A stretch of 64,000 bases of DNA from Streptomyces davaonensis JCM 4913 (GTDB lineage: Bacteria; Actinomycetota; Actinomycetes; Streptomycetales; Streptomycetaceae): positions 1,240,001 through 1,304,000 of the forward strand of contig NC_020504.1 in assembly GCF_000349325.1 (NCBI RefSeq). Reading direction: 5' to 3'. Shown one piece after another: positions 1-7,659 of this stretch. The notes beneath the pieces are model-generated. The model did no database searches and was not told where the DNA came from. It worked only from the letters and a program-made list of their open reading frames with translations. A program made the position numbers and the translations under genes. Position 1 is the stretch's first letter; each line of letters starts with the position of its first letter.

Positions 1-878
1 GGGTACATGCGGCGTCGGTGAACGCCTACGACTGGCATTTCCTGCACGGCGACCCGAAGGTGGCGCGCCCGGTGATGGGGTGGCGCGGCCCCAAGGCGCG
101 GATCAGGGGGCGGGACTTCGCGGGCGTGGTGGAGGCGGTGGGCGGTGACGTCTCCGATCTGAAGCCCGGGGACGAGGTGTTCGGCGAGGCCGACGGCGCC
201 TTCGCGGAGTATGTGTGCGCGCCGGACGGCTCGGTGGGCCCGAAGCCCGCCAACCTGACCTTCGAGCAGGCCGCCGCGATACCCCTGGCGGGGAACACCG
301 CGCTGATCGGCGTGCGGGACGTCGCCGGGGTGCAGCCGGGGCAGACCCTCCTGATCAACGGCGCCTCGGGCGGCGTCGGCACCTTCGCGGTACAGCTCGG
401 CACGGCGTACGGCGCCGAGGTGACCGCCGTGTGCAGCGCGCGCAACGCCGACCTGGCCCGCTCGCTCGGCGCGGACCAGGTCATCGACTACGCCCGTGAG
501 GACTTCACCCGTGCGGGCCGGCGCTACGACGTCGTGCTGGATCTCGTCGGCAACCACTCACTGACGGCGTTCCGGCGCGCGCTCACCCCGTCCGGCACCC
601 TGGTGCTGTCCGGCGGCGGGGTGTACGAGGGCGGCAGCCTCCTGGGACCCATGGGGCTGTTCCTGAAACGGCGGCTCGCGGCGCCTTTCACGCACCAACG
701 CATGCTCGAACTCCCGGCTCACCAGAGCAAGAAGAACCTCGCGACCCTGCGGGAACTCGCCGAGTCCGGGCGCATATCCCCGGTGGTCGAGCGGACGTAT
801 CCCCTGAGTGAGGCGGCCGAGGCCATCCGGTACCTGGAGGTGGAGCACGCACGAGCGAAGATCGTCATCACCGTGTGA
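1..878 (+). CDS. Zinc-type alcohol dehydrogenase/quinone oxidoreductase-like protein (MDR family), 5'-truncated
   Basis: Medium-chain dehydrogenase/reductase of the NAD(P)H:quinone oxidoreductase branch, predicted to reduce quinones, enones or similar carbonyls in the cytoplasm. The reading frame is open to the window edge (first full codon at base 3). The residues before the GTG at 18 read VHAAS, so that GTG is internal and the true start lies outside the window. Visible marks are the GroES-like motif with GRDFAGVVEAVG, the proline/glycine-rich GDEVFGEADG, and the Rossmann loop GASGGVGTFAVQLG that binds the nicotinamide cofactor. No structural-zinc cysteine cluster is seen, which fits the zinc-free quinone oxidoreductase subgroup. 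It ends at TGA 876-878, convergent with the cupin gene. The physiological substrate cannot be told from sequence. Confidence 0.88.
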   Translation, partial: VHAASVNAYDWHFLHGDPKVARPVMGWRGPKARIRGRDFAGVVEAVGGDVSDLKPGDEVFGEADGAFAEYVCAPDGSVGPKPANLTFEQAAAIPLAGNTALIGVRDVAGVQPGQTLLINGASGGVGTFAVQLGTAYGAEVTAVCSARNADLARSLGADQVIDYAREDFTRAGRRYDVVLDLVGNHSLTAFRRALTPSGTLVLSGGGVYEGGSLLGPMGLFLKRRLAAPFTHQRMLELPAHQSKKNLATLRELAESGRISPVVERTYPLSEAAEAIRYLEVEHARAKIVITV

Positions 879-914
879 CAGGTCAGACCGCGTGACGGAC
901 CGGGGCGGCCGAAA

Positions 915-1277
915 CTAGTCGGCCTTCGCGTACTCCCTCGCCGTCTGCCCCTGGAAGTCGTACGCGATGACCTGCTCGTCGCCCACGACCCAGGCATCGT
1001 GACCGGGCGAGCAGACGAAGACGTCTCCCGGGCCTACTTCGGTCTCGCCGCCGTCGGCCATGGTGATGTGCATGCGGCCTTGGACGACATAGCCGTTGTG
1101 GTGCATCTGACAGGTCTCGGTGCCCGCTATCGGGCCCACGCTCTCGGACCAGCGCCAGCCGGGCTCAAAGGTCGCCACGGCGAAATCCAGATCCGTCATG
1201 TGAACGGCTTCCAGGTGGCCGCGGGGGAAATCACGCCGCTCGTCCGGCTTGTCGAGCGTCTTTACTTCCAGCACCAT
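915..1277 (-). CDS. Cupin-domain protein
   Basis: A single-domain cupin of 120 residues. The beta-barrel motifs are GTETCQMHHNGYVVQGRM and a second motif around GPGDVFVCSPGHDAW. The paired histidines and the later GH supply possible metal ligands. Small cupins of this kind act as metal-dependent isomerases, dioxygenases or ligand sensors, and nothing here tells which. The ATG is preceded by GGAAGGGAG at good spacing on the minus strand. It lies downstream of, and in the same direction as, the threonine-dehydratase-like gene, but a strong hairpin at 1291-1314 separates them, so co-transcription is doubtful. Confidence is high for the fold and low for any specific reaction. Confidence 0.8.
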   Translation of the reverse strand: MVLEVKTLDKPDERRDFPRGHLEAVHMTDLDFAVATFEPGWRWSESVGPIAGTETCQMHHNGYVVQGRMHITMADGGETEVGPGDVFVCSPGHDAWVVGDEQVIAYDFQGQTAREYAKAD

Positions 1278-1290
1278 GACGCGCTCCCTT

Positions 1291-1314
1291 CCGGTCGCGG
1301 CGCACCGCGACCGG
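1291..1314 (-). terminator. Perfect 10-bp hairpin between the dehydratase and cupin genes
   Basis: The left arm CCGGTCGCGG (1291-1300) pairs exactly with CCGCGACCGG (1305-1314) around a 4-base loop. It lies about 100 bases after the dehydratase stop and just before the cupin ribosome-binding site. A terminator is likely, although there is no U-tract and an mRNA leader structure for the cupin gene is the alternative. Confidence 0.5.
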
Positions 1315-1416
1315 GGCCGGTCGCCCGGCGGCCCTGCACACCGCCGTCGCTGGCCGAGCCCCTACTACTCCATCGTCCGCCCGGCCACCCGGTGCCGCCA
1401 TTCGACGGACGACCGT

Positions 1417-2394
1417 TCAGGCCGCCGTCCCGCAAAGCTCGGCGAACCGCCCGGCATCGACATTGCCTCCGGAGACGATCACTCCGACACGGGCCGGGAG
1501 ATGCTCGACTCTGCCGCTCAGCAGGGCCGCCAGTGGGGTGGCGCCGCTCGGTTCGACGACGATCTTCAGCCGCTCGAACGCGAACCGCATCGCCTGCCGG
1601 ATCTCGTCCTCGCCGACCAGGGCGACGGCGTCGACGAGCCGTCGGTTGACGGAGAAGGTGAGTTCGCCGGGGATGTGCAGGGCCTGGCCGTCGGCGATGG
1701 TCTTCGGCACCGGGATCTCGATGCGCCGCCCCGCCTGCAGGGACCGCTTGGTGTCGTCCCCGGCCTCGGGCTCGACGCCGATCAGCCGCAGCCCGGGGTA
1801 CAGCCCCTTGGCGGCGGTGCCGCATCCGGCGATGAGCCCACCGCCGCCGACCGGCGTCAGCAGCGCGTCCAACTCGCCGACCTCTTCGAGGAGTTCCAGC
1901 GCGGCCGTGCCCTGTCCCGCCATGACATGAGGGTGTTCGTAGGGCGGGATGAGGGCGAGTCCCCGCTCCGCAGCAAGAGCCTTGGCAATGGCCTCGCGGT
2001 CACCCGTGTAGCGGTCGTAGGTGACAATCTCGGCTCCGTAGCCCTCGGTCGCGCGCCGCTTGGACGGCGGGGCGTCCTCGGGCATGACGATCACGGCGGT
2101 GGTGCCGAGTTCACGGGCGGCGAGGGCGACGGCCTGGGCGTGGTTGCCGGACGAGTAGGCGGCGATGCCCCGGGCGAGCTGCTCCGGGGTCAGCCGGGAG
2201 GCGGCGTTGTAGGCGCCGCGGAACTTGAAGGCGCCGACGCGCTGGAAGTTCTCGCACTTGAGGAAGACCTCGGCGCCGACGAGTGCGTCGAGCGTGCGGG
2301 AGCGCAGCACCGGGGTGCGGTGGGCGACGCCCTTGAGGCGGGCGGCCGCGTCGCGGATGTCGTCGAGGGTGATGAGGGGTGGGGTGGTCGTCAC
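1417..2394 (-). CDS. PLP-dependent threonine/serine dehydratase-like ammonia-lyase
   Basis: Fold-type II PLP enzyme of 325 residues, short like serine racemase and 3-hydroxyaspartate ammonia-lyase and lacking the ACT regulatory domain of biosynthetic IlvA. The Schiff-base lysine lies in GAFKFRGAYN (about residue 57). The asparagine motif is SSGNHAQAVA, and the phosphate-binding glycine loop is VGGGGLIAG (about residue 178). Expected chemistry is water elimination from a beta-hydroxy amino acid, giving a 2-oxoacid and ammonia. The GTG start overlaps the TGA of the upstream regulator (GTGA, 2391-2394), so the two are translationally coupled. A YheO/DauR-type regulator as partner suggests amino-acid catabolism, possibly of D-amino acids or hydroxyaspartate rather than isoleucine synthesis. 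The substrate is inferred. Confidence 0.87.
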   Translation of the reverse strand: MTTTPPLITLDDIRDAAARLKGVAHRTPVLRSRTLDALVGAEVFLKCENFQRVGAFKFRGAYNAASRLTPEQLARGIAAYSSGNHAQAVALAARELGTTAVIVMPEDAPPSKRRATEGYGAEIVTYDRYTGDREAIAKALAAERGLALIPPYEHPHVMAGQGTAALELLEEVGELDALLTPVGGGGLIAGCGTAAKGLYPGLRLIGVEPEAGDDTKRSLQAGRRIEIPVPKTIADGQALHIPGELTFSVNRRLVDAVALVGEDEIRQAMRFAFERLKIVVEPSGATPLAALLSGRVEHLPARVGVIVSGGNVDAGRFAELCGTAA

Positions 2395-3095
2395 GCTTCT
2401 CCTCCGTCGGAGTCGGAAGTCGGGCCGGTGGTGGCGCGCGCCTGGGAGAGGTAGTTGTAGGCGGAGGCGCGGGAGATGCCGAGCCGGGCGGCGACCTGTT
2501 CGACCGCGCGCCGCACGGCGAACACGCCCCGCCCGTCCAGACCGCGGAACAGCGCCAGGCGCTGGGCGCGGTCCAGTTCCGCCCAGCCGCGGTTCTGGCG
2601 GAGCTGGTGGGCGTCGAGGATGGCGTCGACGACGGAGTCGATGTCATTGCCGAAGGCGGTGACCGGCGCCTCGACGGGGGCCGGGCCGACACCGGCGAGG
2701 GCGCCGAGCAGGGCGTGGGCTTCGTTGACGGCGGTGACGTCCAGGTTGACGCAGAGGGCGCCGAAGACCTCTCCGCGGGAATCCCGCAGGACCATGGTGG
2801 ACGCCTTGACCAGTTTGCCGGTCCGGGTCCGGGTGACGTAGTTCAGATCGTCGCCCGCCTCGGCACCACGCGCCACGATCCGCATGCCGATCTCGCTCAT
2901 CGCCCCGCCGACGGCCCGCCCGGTCACCGATCCGGCGACCGCGACGACGGACCGCTCCGGCTGCCGGTAGTCGTGCAGAACCACCTCGCACAACGGCCCG
3001 AAGGTCGCCACGAGCCCGTCGACGACCGGCGCCAGCGCCGCGATGATCGCGTCCTGCTCGGATTCCAGGGCCGATTGCTCATGCTCGACATTCAC
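2391..3095 (-). CDS. YheO/DauR-like transcriptional regulator (PAS-like sensor plus HTH)
   Basis: A 234-residue regulator. The N-terminal half (about 20-135) resembles the YheO-like PAS domain, with CEVVLHDYRQPERSVVAV and GEVFGALCVNLDVT. The C-terminal quarter (about 165-225) carries a DauR-like helix-turn-helix, with RRAVEQVAARLGISRASAYN. Known relatives control D-arginine or other amino-acid catabolism. It is first in a two-gene operon and its stop codon overlaps the dehydratase start, so it probably responds to that enzyme's substrate. A start at 3095 fits the domain boundary, although no strong Shine-Dalgarno sequence is visible. Confidence 0.82.
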   Translation of the reverse strand: MNVEHEQSALESEQDAIIAALAPVVDGLVATFGPLCEVVLHDYRQPERSVVAVAGSVTGRAVGGAMSEIGMRIVARGAEAGDDLNYVTRTRTGKLVKASTMVLRDSRGEVFGALCVNLDVTAVNEAHALLGALAGVGPAPVEAPVTAFGNDIDSVVDAILDAHQLRQNRGWAELDRAQRLALFRGLDGRGVFAVRRAVEQVAARLGISRASAYNYLSQARATTGPTSDSDGGEA

Positions 3096-3382
3096 ACGTC
3101 TAGACTACACGTCCAGATCCTGTACAGATAGTCCAGCCATCCAGGCCCCCGCCCCAAGCCCGAAAATCGCTGCTGCCACCGCTGACGACGGTGCGCACGG
3201 ACTTCGCCGAGATCGGCACCCGGTCGCCCGTGGAACTCGTGGTGCGCAGGAGCAGCGGCCCGGCGCGCGTAGTGCCTCAGGGGCGCGAGGAGTGAACCCG
3301 TGAACCCTGCATGCGCCCCCGAGGGCGCGGGGAGAATGCGGTACGCGTTTGAACGGTGTCCATCGGGAAAGCAGGCCGCTCC

Positions 3383-4093
3383 GTGTTGTTGCATCTGCCC
3401 ACATCCGTGTCCGAGGTACAACAGCACTCCGCCGAGGGGGCGTTGCCGATCGGCGGTGCGACGCTCGTGTGGGCGACCTTCCAGCGCGACGGCTTCCCCG
3501 AGCAGGCCATGTCGCTGCGCAACCTCCCGGAGGCCAATGTCCTCGGCCCGGAGACCCTGGGCTCGGCGGTGGTCCTGCACCGCATCGACGACCGCGTACC
3601 GGAGGTCCTGCGCCGGGCGGCCTCGACGATAGGCACCGGCGCGGTGCGCCGAGCCGCCACCGTCGGCGGCAACATAGTCGGCAGCACCCTGCGCTGCCTC
3701 CTCCCCGCCGCCCAGGTCCTGAACGCCCGCGCCACGGTCCTCGACGCGGCCGGCGTCTACGACACCGACCTCACCGAACTCCTGGCGAAGGGCCCCATCC
3801 TCCTCAGCCTCACCTGGCAAACCCCCCTGGCCAGCGGCTACTTCAAGGAGGACGCCGCACCCGGCGGCCCGCCGCCCTTCGTCGTCGCCACAGCGGTGCA
3901 TGCCGACTCCGACGGCACGCGGCAGCTGCGCGTGTCGGTACGCGACGGCTACGAGTTCCTGACGGCGACCGCACCCTGCGACACGGACGTGGAGACGGTC
4001 CTGCACACCGTGGAGACCACGGACATCGGCGCGCTCCCCGCAGACGCGCGGAACGTGGTGCGCGCCCAGATCAGCGAGGTACTGACCCGCTGA
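3383..4093 (+). CDS. FAD-binding subunit of a molybdopterin dehydrogenase (CoxM/XdhB type), orphan
   Basis: Resembles the FAD subunit of xanthine-dehydrogenase/CO-dehydrogenase enzymes. The FAD pyrophosphate loop is LPIGGATLVWA, the second FAD motif is VRRAATVGGNIVGS, and a CO-dehydrogenase flavoprotein C-terminal-like segment follows. At about 236 residues it is a little short for the family (270-300). The partner [2Fe-2S] and molybdenum subunits are not in the window, so it may be a stand-alone relic or work with subunits elsewhere. The GTG at 3383 matches the usual beginning of the fold. A GTG at 3356 is in frame but has no ribosome-binding site. A strong hairpin terminator follows. Function as an oxidoreductase is uncertain. 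Confidence 0.72.
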   Translation: MLLHLPTSVSEVQQHSAEGALPIGGATLVWATFQRDGFPEQAMSLRNLPEANVLGPETLGSAVVLHRIDDRVPEVLRRAASTIGTGAVRRAATVGGNIVGSTLRCLLPAAQVLNARATVLDAAGVYDTDLTELLAKGPILLSLTWQTPLASGYFKEDAAPGGPPPFVVATAVHADSDGTRQLRVSVRDGYEFLTATAPCDTDVETVLHTVETTDIGALPADARNVVRAQISEVLTR

Positions 4094-4114
4094 CACAGCG
4101 TCAAGTCAGCAGTA

Positions 4115-4152
4115 CAGAACGCCCCGCGGCCCCTCCGGCCCGGGGCGTTCTG
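4115..4152 (+). terminator. Intrinsic-type terminator after the FAD subunit gene
   Basis: A perfect 12-bp stem (4115-4126 with 4141-4152, arms CAGAACGCCCCG and CGGGGCGTTCTG) closes a 14-base loop that can itself pair GGCC with GGCC. It begins 22 bases after the stop codon. No U-run follows, as is common in Streptomyces. Confidence 0.75.
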
Positions 4153-4330
4153 CATGCCCGGCGCAAGGCGTCCGCCACTGCGGCCAATTCCAGCCACTCG
4201 CAGCCCACTTGCTCGATTCTGCTCGTAACTCCATCTTTTCGAGCAGCTATTGACACGCGGCGCTTGCGTGGACAGAGTCGTGCGGCAGCAAGAGCAGCCG
4301 GCCGCCACGCATTAGGGAGCGATCCGCGCC

Positions 4331-5770
4331 ATGCATGAAAACGCTGCTGTCTCACGCCGTACTGTCATGGGCGGGGCCCTGGCCTCCGGTGCTGTGGTCG
4401 CCGGGCTGGGTTCCGGGGCCTCCGCCGCGCCAACCCCCGCCGCCGCACCTGCCGTTGAGGGAACACCGTCGCGGCGGCCGGGGCAGAAGTCGATGATCGG
4501 GGTGCCGTTCGGCGCCTACCCCACGGTTCGCGTCGGGCTCGTCGGGCTCGGAAACCGGGGGCACGGTATGGCCTCGGGGTGGGCCGCCGTTCCGGGCTGT
4601 ACCGTGACCGCCGTGTGCGACATCCGGGCCGACCGGGCCAGACGCACCGCCGACAAGCTCGTCGCCGAGGGGCGTCCGCGCCCGGTCGAGTACGGCGGCT
4701 CCGCCGACGCCTGTGCGCGCATGCTGCGCCGGGACGACATCGATCTCGTCTACATCGCCACGCCCTGGGAGTTCCACTACGAACAGGGGCGCGCGGCGCT
4801 GCTCGCCGGCAAGCACGTCCTCGTCGAACTGCCCATCGCCACCGGGCTGGAGGAGCTGTGGGATCTCGTCGACACCAGCGAGCGCACCCGCCGACATCTG
4901 ATCCTCTCCGAGAACTGTTCCTACGGCCGCAACGAGCTGGCGATGCTGAAGATGGCCCACGACGGGCTGTTCGGCGAGGTCACCAACGGCCACGGCGGAT
5001 ACCTGCACGATCTGCGGGAGCTGCTGTTCTCGGACACGTACTACACCGACGCCTGGCGGAGGTTGTGGCACACCCGCAGCACCGCGTCCTTCTACCCCAT
5101 GCACGGTCTGGCCCCGATCGCGGCGGCGATGGACATCAACCGCGGCGACCGGATGACGGCGCTGCGAGCGACCGCCACCGAGCCGCGCGGACTGGCCGAC
5201 TATCGCGAGCGCTTCGTCGACAAGTCCCATCCGAGCTGGAAGGAGACGTACATCAACGGTGACCTGGTCACCTGTCTTATCGACACCGCGCGGGGCCGGG
5301 TGATCCGCGCCGAGCACGACGTCAGCTCGCCCCGGCCGTACAGCCGTATCAACTCGCTCGCGGGCAGTCGCGGGATCTTCGAGGACTACGCCGGAGTGAC
5401 GTCCGCGGGCGGGGGCCGGATCTATCTGGAGCCCGACCACAGCGGTCACACCTGGCGGGCGTTCGACGCCTACCGCAAGGAGTTCGACCACTGGCTGTGG
5501 GTGAAGATCGGCGACGACGCGGCCAACAACGGCGGCCACGGTGGCATGGACTACGTGCTTCAGTGGCGCACGGTGCAGCAGATGCGCGCCGGCCTCGTCC
5601 CGGACATGGACGTCTACGACGGCGCGGTCTGGTGCGCTCCGATCCCGCTGAGCGTCAAGTCCCTTGCCGCGGGCGGCCGTCCGGTCTCCGTCCCGGACTT
5701 CACCCGCGGCTCCTGGGTCAACCACCGCACCGGCCTGGACTCCACGCCGAGCGAGATGCCGCCGGTCTGA
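4331..5770 (+). CDS. Tat-exported Gfo/Idh/MocA-family protein, GH109-like (alpha-N-acetylgalactosaminidase type)
   Basis: Gfo/Idh/MocA oxidoreductase fold of 479 residues. An N-terminal Tat signal has SRRTVMGG at residues 8-15 followed by an Ala-rich core, so the protein is probably exported already folded with NAD. The Rossmann loop is VGLVGLGNRGHG. The C-terminal block contains HGGMDYVLQWRTV, DMDVYDGAVW and PDFTRGSW, close to the pattern I know from GH109 glycosidases, which cleave N-acetylgalactosamine through transient NAD-dependent oxidation at C3. The ATG at 4331 has AGGGAG upstream. It stands alone, with its own terminator-bounded promoter region. GH109 is a good family call, but the sugar specificity is inferred. 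Confidence 0.82.
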   Translation: MHENAAVSRRTVMGGALASGAVVAGLGSGASAAPTPAAAPAVEGTPSRRPGQKSMIGVPFGAYPTVRVGLVGLGNRGHGMASGWAAVPGCTVTAVCDIRADRARRTADKLVAEGRPRPVEYGGSADACARMLRRDDIDLVYIATPWEFHYEQGRAALLAGKHVLVELPIATGLEELWDLVDTSERTRRHLILSENCSYGRNELAMLKMAHDGLFGEVTNGHGGYLHDLRELLFSDTYYTDAWRRLWHTRSTASFYPMHGLAPIAAAMDINRGDRMTALRATATEPRGLADYRERFVDKSHPSWKETYINGDLVTCLIDTARGRVIRAEHDVSSPRPYSRINSLAGSRGIFEDYAGVTSAGGGRIYLEPDHSGHTWRAFDAYRKEFDHWLWVKIGDDAANNGGHGGMDYVLQWRTVQQMRAGLVPDMDVYDGAVWCAPIPLSVKSLAAGGRPVSVPDFTRGSWVNHRTGLDSTPSEMPPV

Positions 5771-5854
5771 TCCCGCAGCCCGGCCGACATGCCGTCGGCG
5801 CAGGTCAGGCGTAGCGTCGTAGAAGAGGCTCGCAGGACGGAAAGGCTGAACGCC

Positions 5855-7195
5855 ATGCCTGAACCGGCGGCATGCAAAGCACTGCGCAAGAGAGCCCGCG
5901 ATCTCGCCACCGAACTTCAACAGGTCCTCGGCGACCTGCTCACGGAACCGTTCGGCGACCGTCGAGCACAGCTCCAGGAACGTGCGGAACTCCTGGAGCT
6001 CCGCATCGACGACGTACGGGCTCAGATGGAGGCGGCGGGCTGTGACGCACCACTGCCGCACGAGCCGCCGCCGACGCCCGTCCCCACGCTGGAGGAGTTC
6101 GGCCACGGCAGCATGCGGGTCGGCGGCCGCAAGGCCCTCGGGCCGCGGCCCCTGGTGGTCGTCCTCATGGAATGGGACGACGACGGACAGAACGGCTTCC
6201 TGAACCTGCTCTCCGAGCACCCGCTGGAGTACTACGAGAAGCTGGCCTTCGGTCATCCCACGCCGCCGTTCACGACCACACCGGTCAACCCCGCAAGCCT
6301 GACCGAATACGTTCAGGAGTGCTCCAACGGGCGTTTCTGGTTCACCCGGGCCGGTGTCCTGGGGCCTGTCCCCATGGGCGCGTTCGGCAACCCGGACGAG
6401 CTGACGCACGTGCAGAAGGTGGCCGAGCGCATCGCGGGCCGGTTCCCCTACGTGCTGTTCGGCATGGACGTGGACGCGAGTTCGGTGGTCACGGCCGACG
6501 AGCTGGTCGTCCTGGTAGTGGAGAACCACCGCTATCGCTGGCCGGCCAACCGCAGTACCCAGTCCGTGCCGTTCACCGTCAGGGTGTTCCCGGTGTCCGT
6601 CACCAAGACCATGGAGCTGAGCCTGGCGTTCGCCGGAGCCCTCACGCCCTTCTACCAGATCGGGCACGAGGTGACGCATTCCCTGGGCACCAGAGACATG
6701 TACAACCCGGGGAACATGAACCACCTGCTCACGCTGATGGGTGCCTACCCGTTCTTCAGCAACGACCAGGTCACCGTCCATCTGGACGCCTGGCACAAGC
6801 TCGCGCTCGGCTGGTGCGAGCCGGAGCGGGTGCAACTGACCGCGCACGGCAGCGCGTTGGTCCTGGAGATCTCCGCCGAGCGGCCGGACGGCGCCGTCAT
6901 CCTCTGGCATCCGAGCCACGGCGCCTCGGAGTACTTCCTCCTCGAACGCCGCTCCCCCACCGGGGGCCGCAAGTACGACGCCGACTTCCCGGGCGACGGT
7001 GTTCTCATCTGGCACGTCGACCCGTCCCGCGCGCCCATGCACCGAGGCTCCCCCGACCTCGCTCTGGGCGGAAACGGCGTGTGGCGTACGGGGACCGAGA
7101 CGCCACAACTGACCTGGACCGACGGCAGTGTCGCCGCGGACAGTCTGACCATCAAGGCCGGTCCCGTGCCGGAATCGGTGCTGGTCTCCTGGTGA
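5855..7195 (+). CDS. M6-like zinc metallopeptidase without signal peptide
   Basis: A 446-residue protein. An N-terminal region rich in Arg, Glu and Leu (about 10-60) is probably a coiled coil. A linker is followed by a metallopeptidase domain with the zinc motif HEVTH inside GHEVTHSLGTRDMYN, then LTLMGAYPF and a DAWHKLALGWCEP segment. This order matches immune-inhibitor-A/M6 peptidases. M6 enzymes are normally secreted, yet no signal peptide or membrane segment is visible, so it may act in the cytoplasm or need another export route. The ATG at 5855 has GGAAAGG 10 bases upstream and is preferred over the in-frame ATG at 5789. Peptidase activity is inferred from the intact HExxH motif. Confidence 0.78.
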   Translation: MPEPAACKALRKRARDLATELQQVLGDLLTEPFGDRRAQLQERAELLELRIDDVRAQMEAAGCDAPLPHEPPPTPVPTLEEFGHGSMRVGGRKALGPRPLVVVLMEWDDDGQNGFLNLLSEHPLEYYEKLAFGHPTPPFTTTPVNPASLTEYVQECSNGRFWFTRAGVLGPVPMGAFGNPDELTHVQKVAERIAGRFPYVLFGMDVDASSVVTADELVVLVVENHRYRWPANRSTQSVPFTVRVFPVSVTKTMELSLAFAGALTPFYQIGHEVTHSLGTRDMYNPGNMNHLLTLMGAYPFFSNDQVTVHLDAWHKLALGWCEPERVQLTAHGSALVLEISAERPDGAVILWHPSHGASEYFLLERRSPTGGRKYDADFPGDGVLIWHVDPSRAPMHRGSPDLALGGNGVWRTGTETPQLTWTDGSVAADSLTIKAGPVPESVLVSW

Positions 7196-7246
7196 TGTGG
7201 GCGAAGGCTATCCTTCGACCCGATGAGCGGGCGGGGAGGGCAACCG

Positions 7247-7657
7247 ATGACGGACGGGCCGATCGAGCTGGTGCGGCTGGAGGGGGACGGCAACAGCGTC
7301 GTGCTGAGGATCAGCGGTGCGGACGGCGATGTGCTGACCGGAGGCTTTGTCATCGACACGCCCTTCGTGAAGGGCGCTCTCCAGGTCTGGGTCTTCCCCG
7401 GTGAACTGCGGGAGTGGCAGGAGGCGCTGGACGCGCTCGACGCCGGGCAGGACGCCGTGTGGCGGGAGTTCTCGCGCGGGCCCTCGATGGTCATCGAGCG
7501 GGACGTGGCGGAGGAGCGGGCGCGGGTCACGGTCAAGGACCCCTCGATGTCGCTGACGTCGGTGACGGTGACCGTGCCGCTGGTCGACTCCTGGTTCGAC
7601 GACGCCTATGAGCGGCTGGAGTCGGTCCGCAAGACCTGGCCGTCGGACGAGGGCTGA
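7247..7657 (+). CDS. DUF5959-like conserved hypothetical protein
   Basis: A small cytoplasmic protein of 136 residues with no signal or membrane segment. The pattern IELVRLEGDGNSVVLRI, then alternating beta-strand segments and an acidic C-terminus with a conserved Trp, resembles the Streptomyces family I know as DUF5959. That assignment is from memory. The ATG at 7247 follows GGGGAGGG at a 6-base spacing, which decides it over the ATG at 7223. It is convergent with the MFS gene, with only 2 bases between stop codons. Function unknown. Confidence 0.72.
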   Translation: MTDGPIELVRLEGDGNSVVLRISGADGDVLTGGFVIDTPFVKGALQVWVFPGELREWQEALDALDAGQDAVWREFSRGPSMVIERDVAEERARVTVKDPSMSLTSVTVTVPLVDSWFDDAYERLESVRKTWPSDEG

Positions 7658-7659
7658 CG

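Noticed and set aside
1249..2454. Long plus-strand open frame opposite the dehydratase gene
   Set aside because: Antisense shadow: the minus strand encodes a clear PLP enzyme with conserved motifs and coupled start, while this frame has no recognisable family and poor codon bias.
5783..5799. Hairpin GCCGAC/GTCGGC between the GH109-like and M6 genes
   Set aside because: Only a 6-bp stem with a weak context and no U-run, so it is not listed as a terminator.
4352..7108. Very long minus-strand open frame (about 918 codons) across the GH109-like and M6 genes
   Set aside because: A consequence of high GC and rare stop codons opposite two real genes. No motif, no start site, atypical composition.
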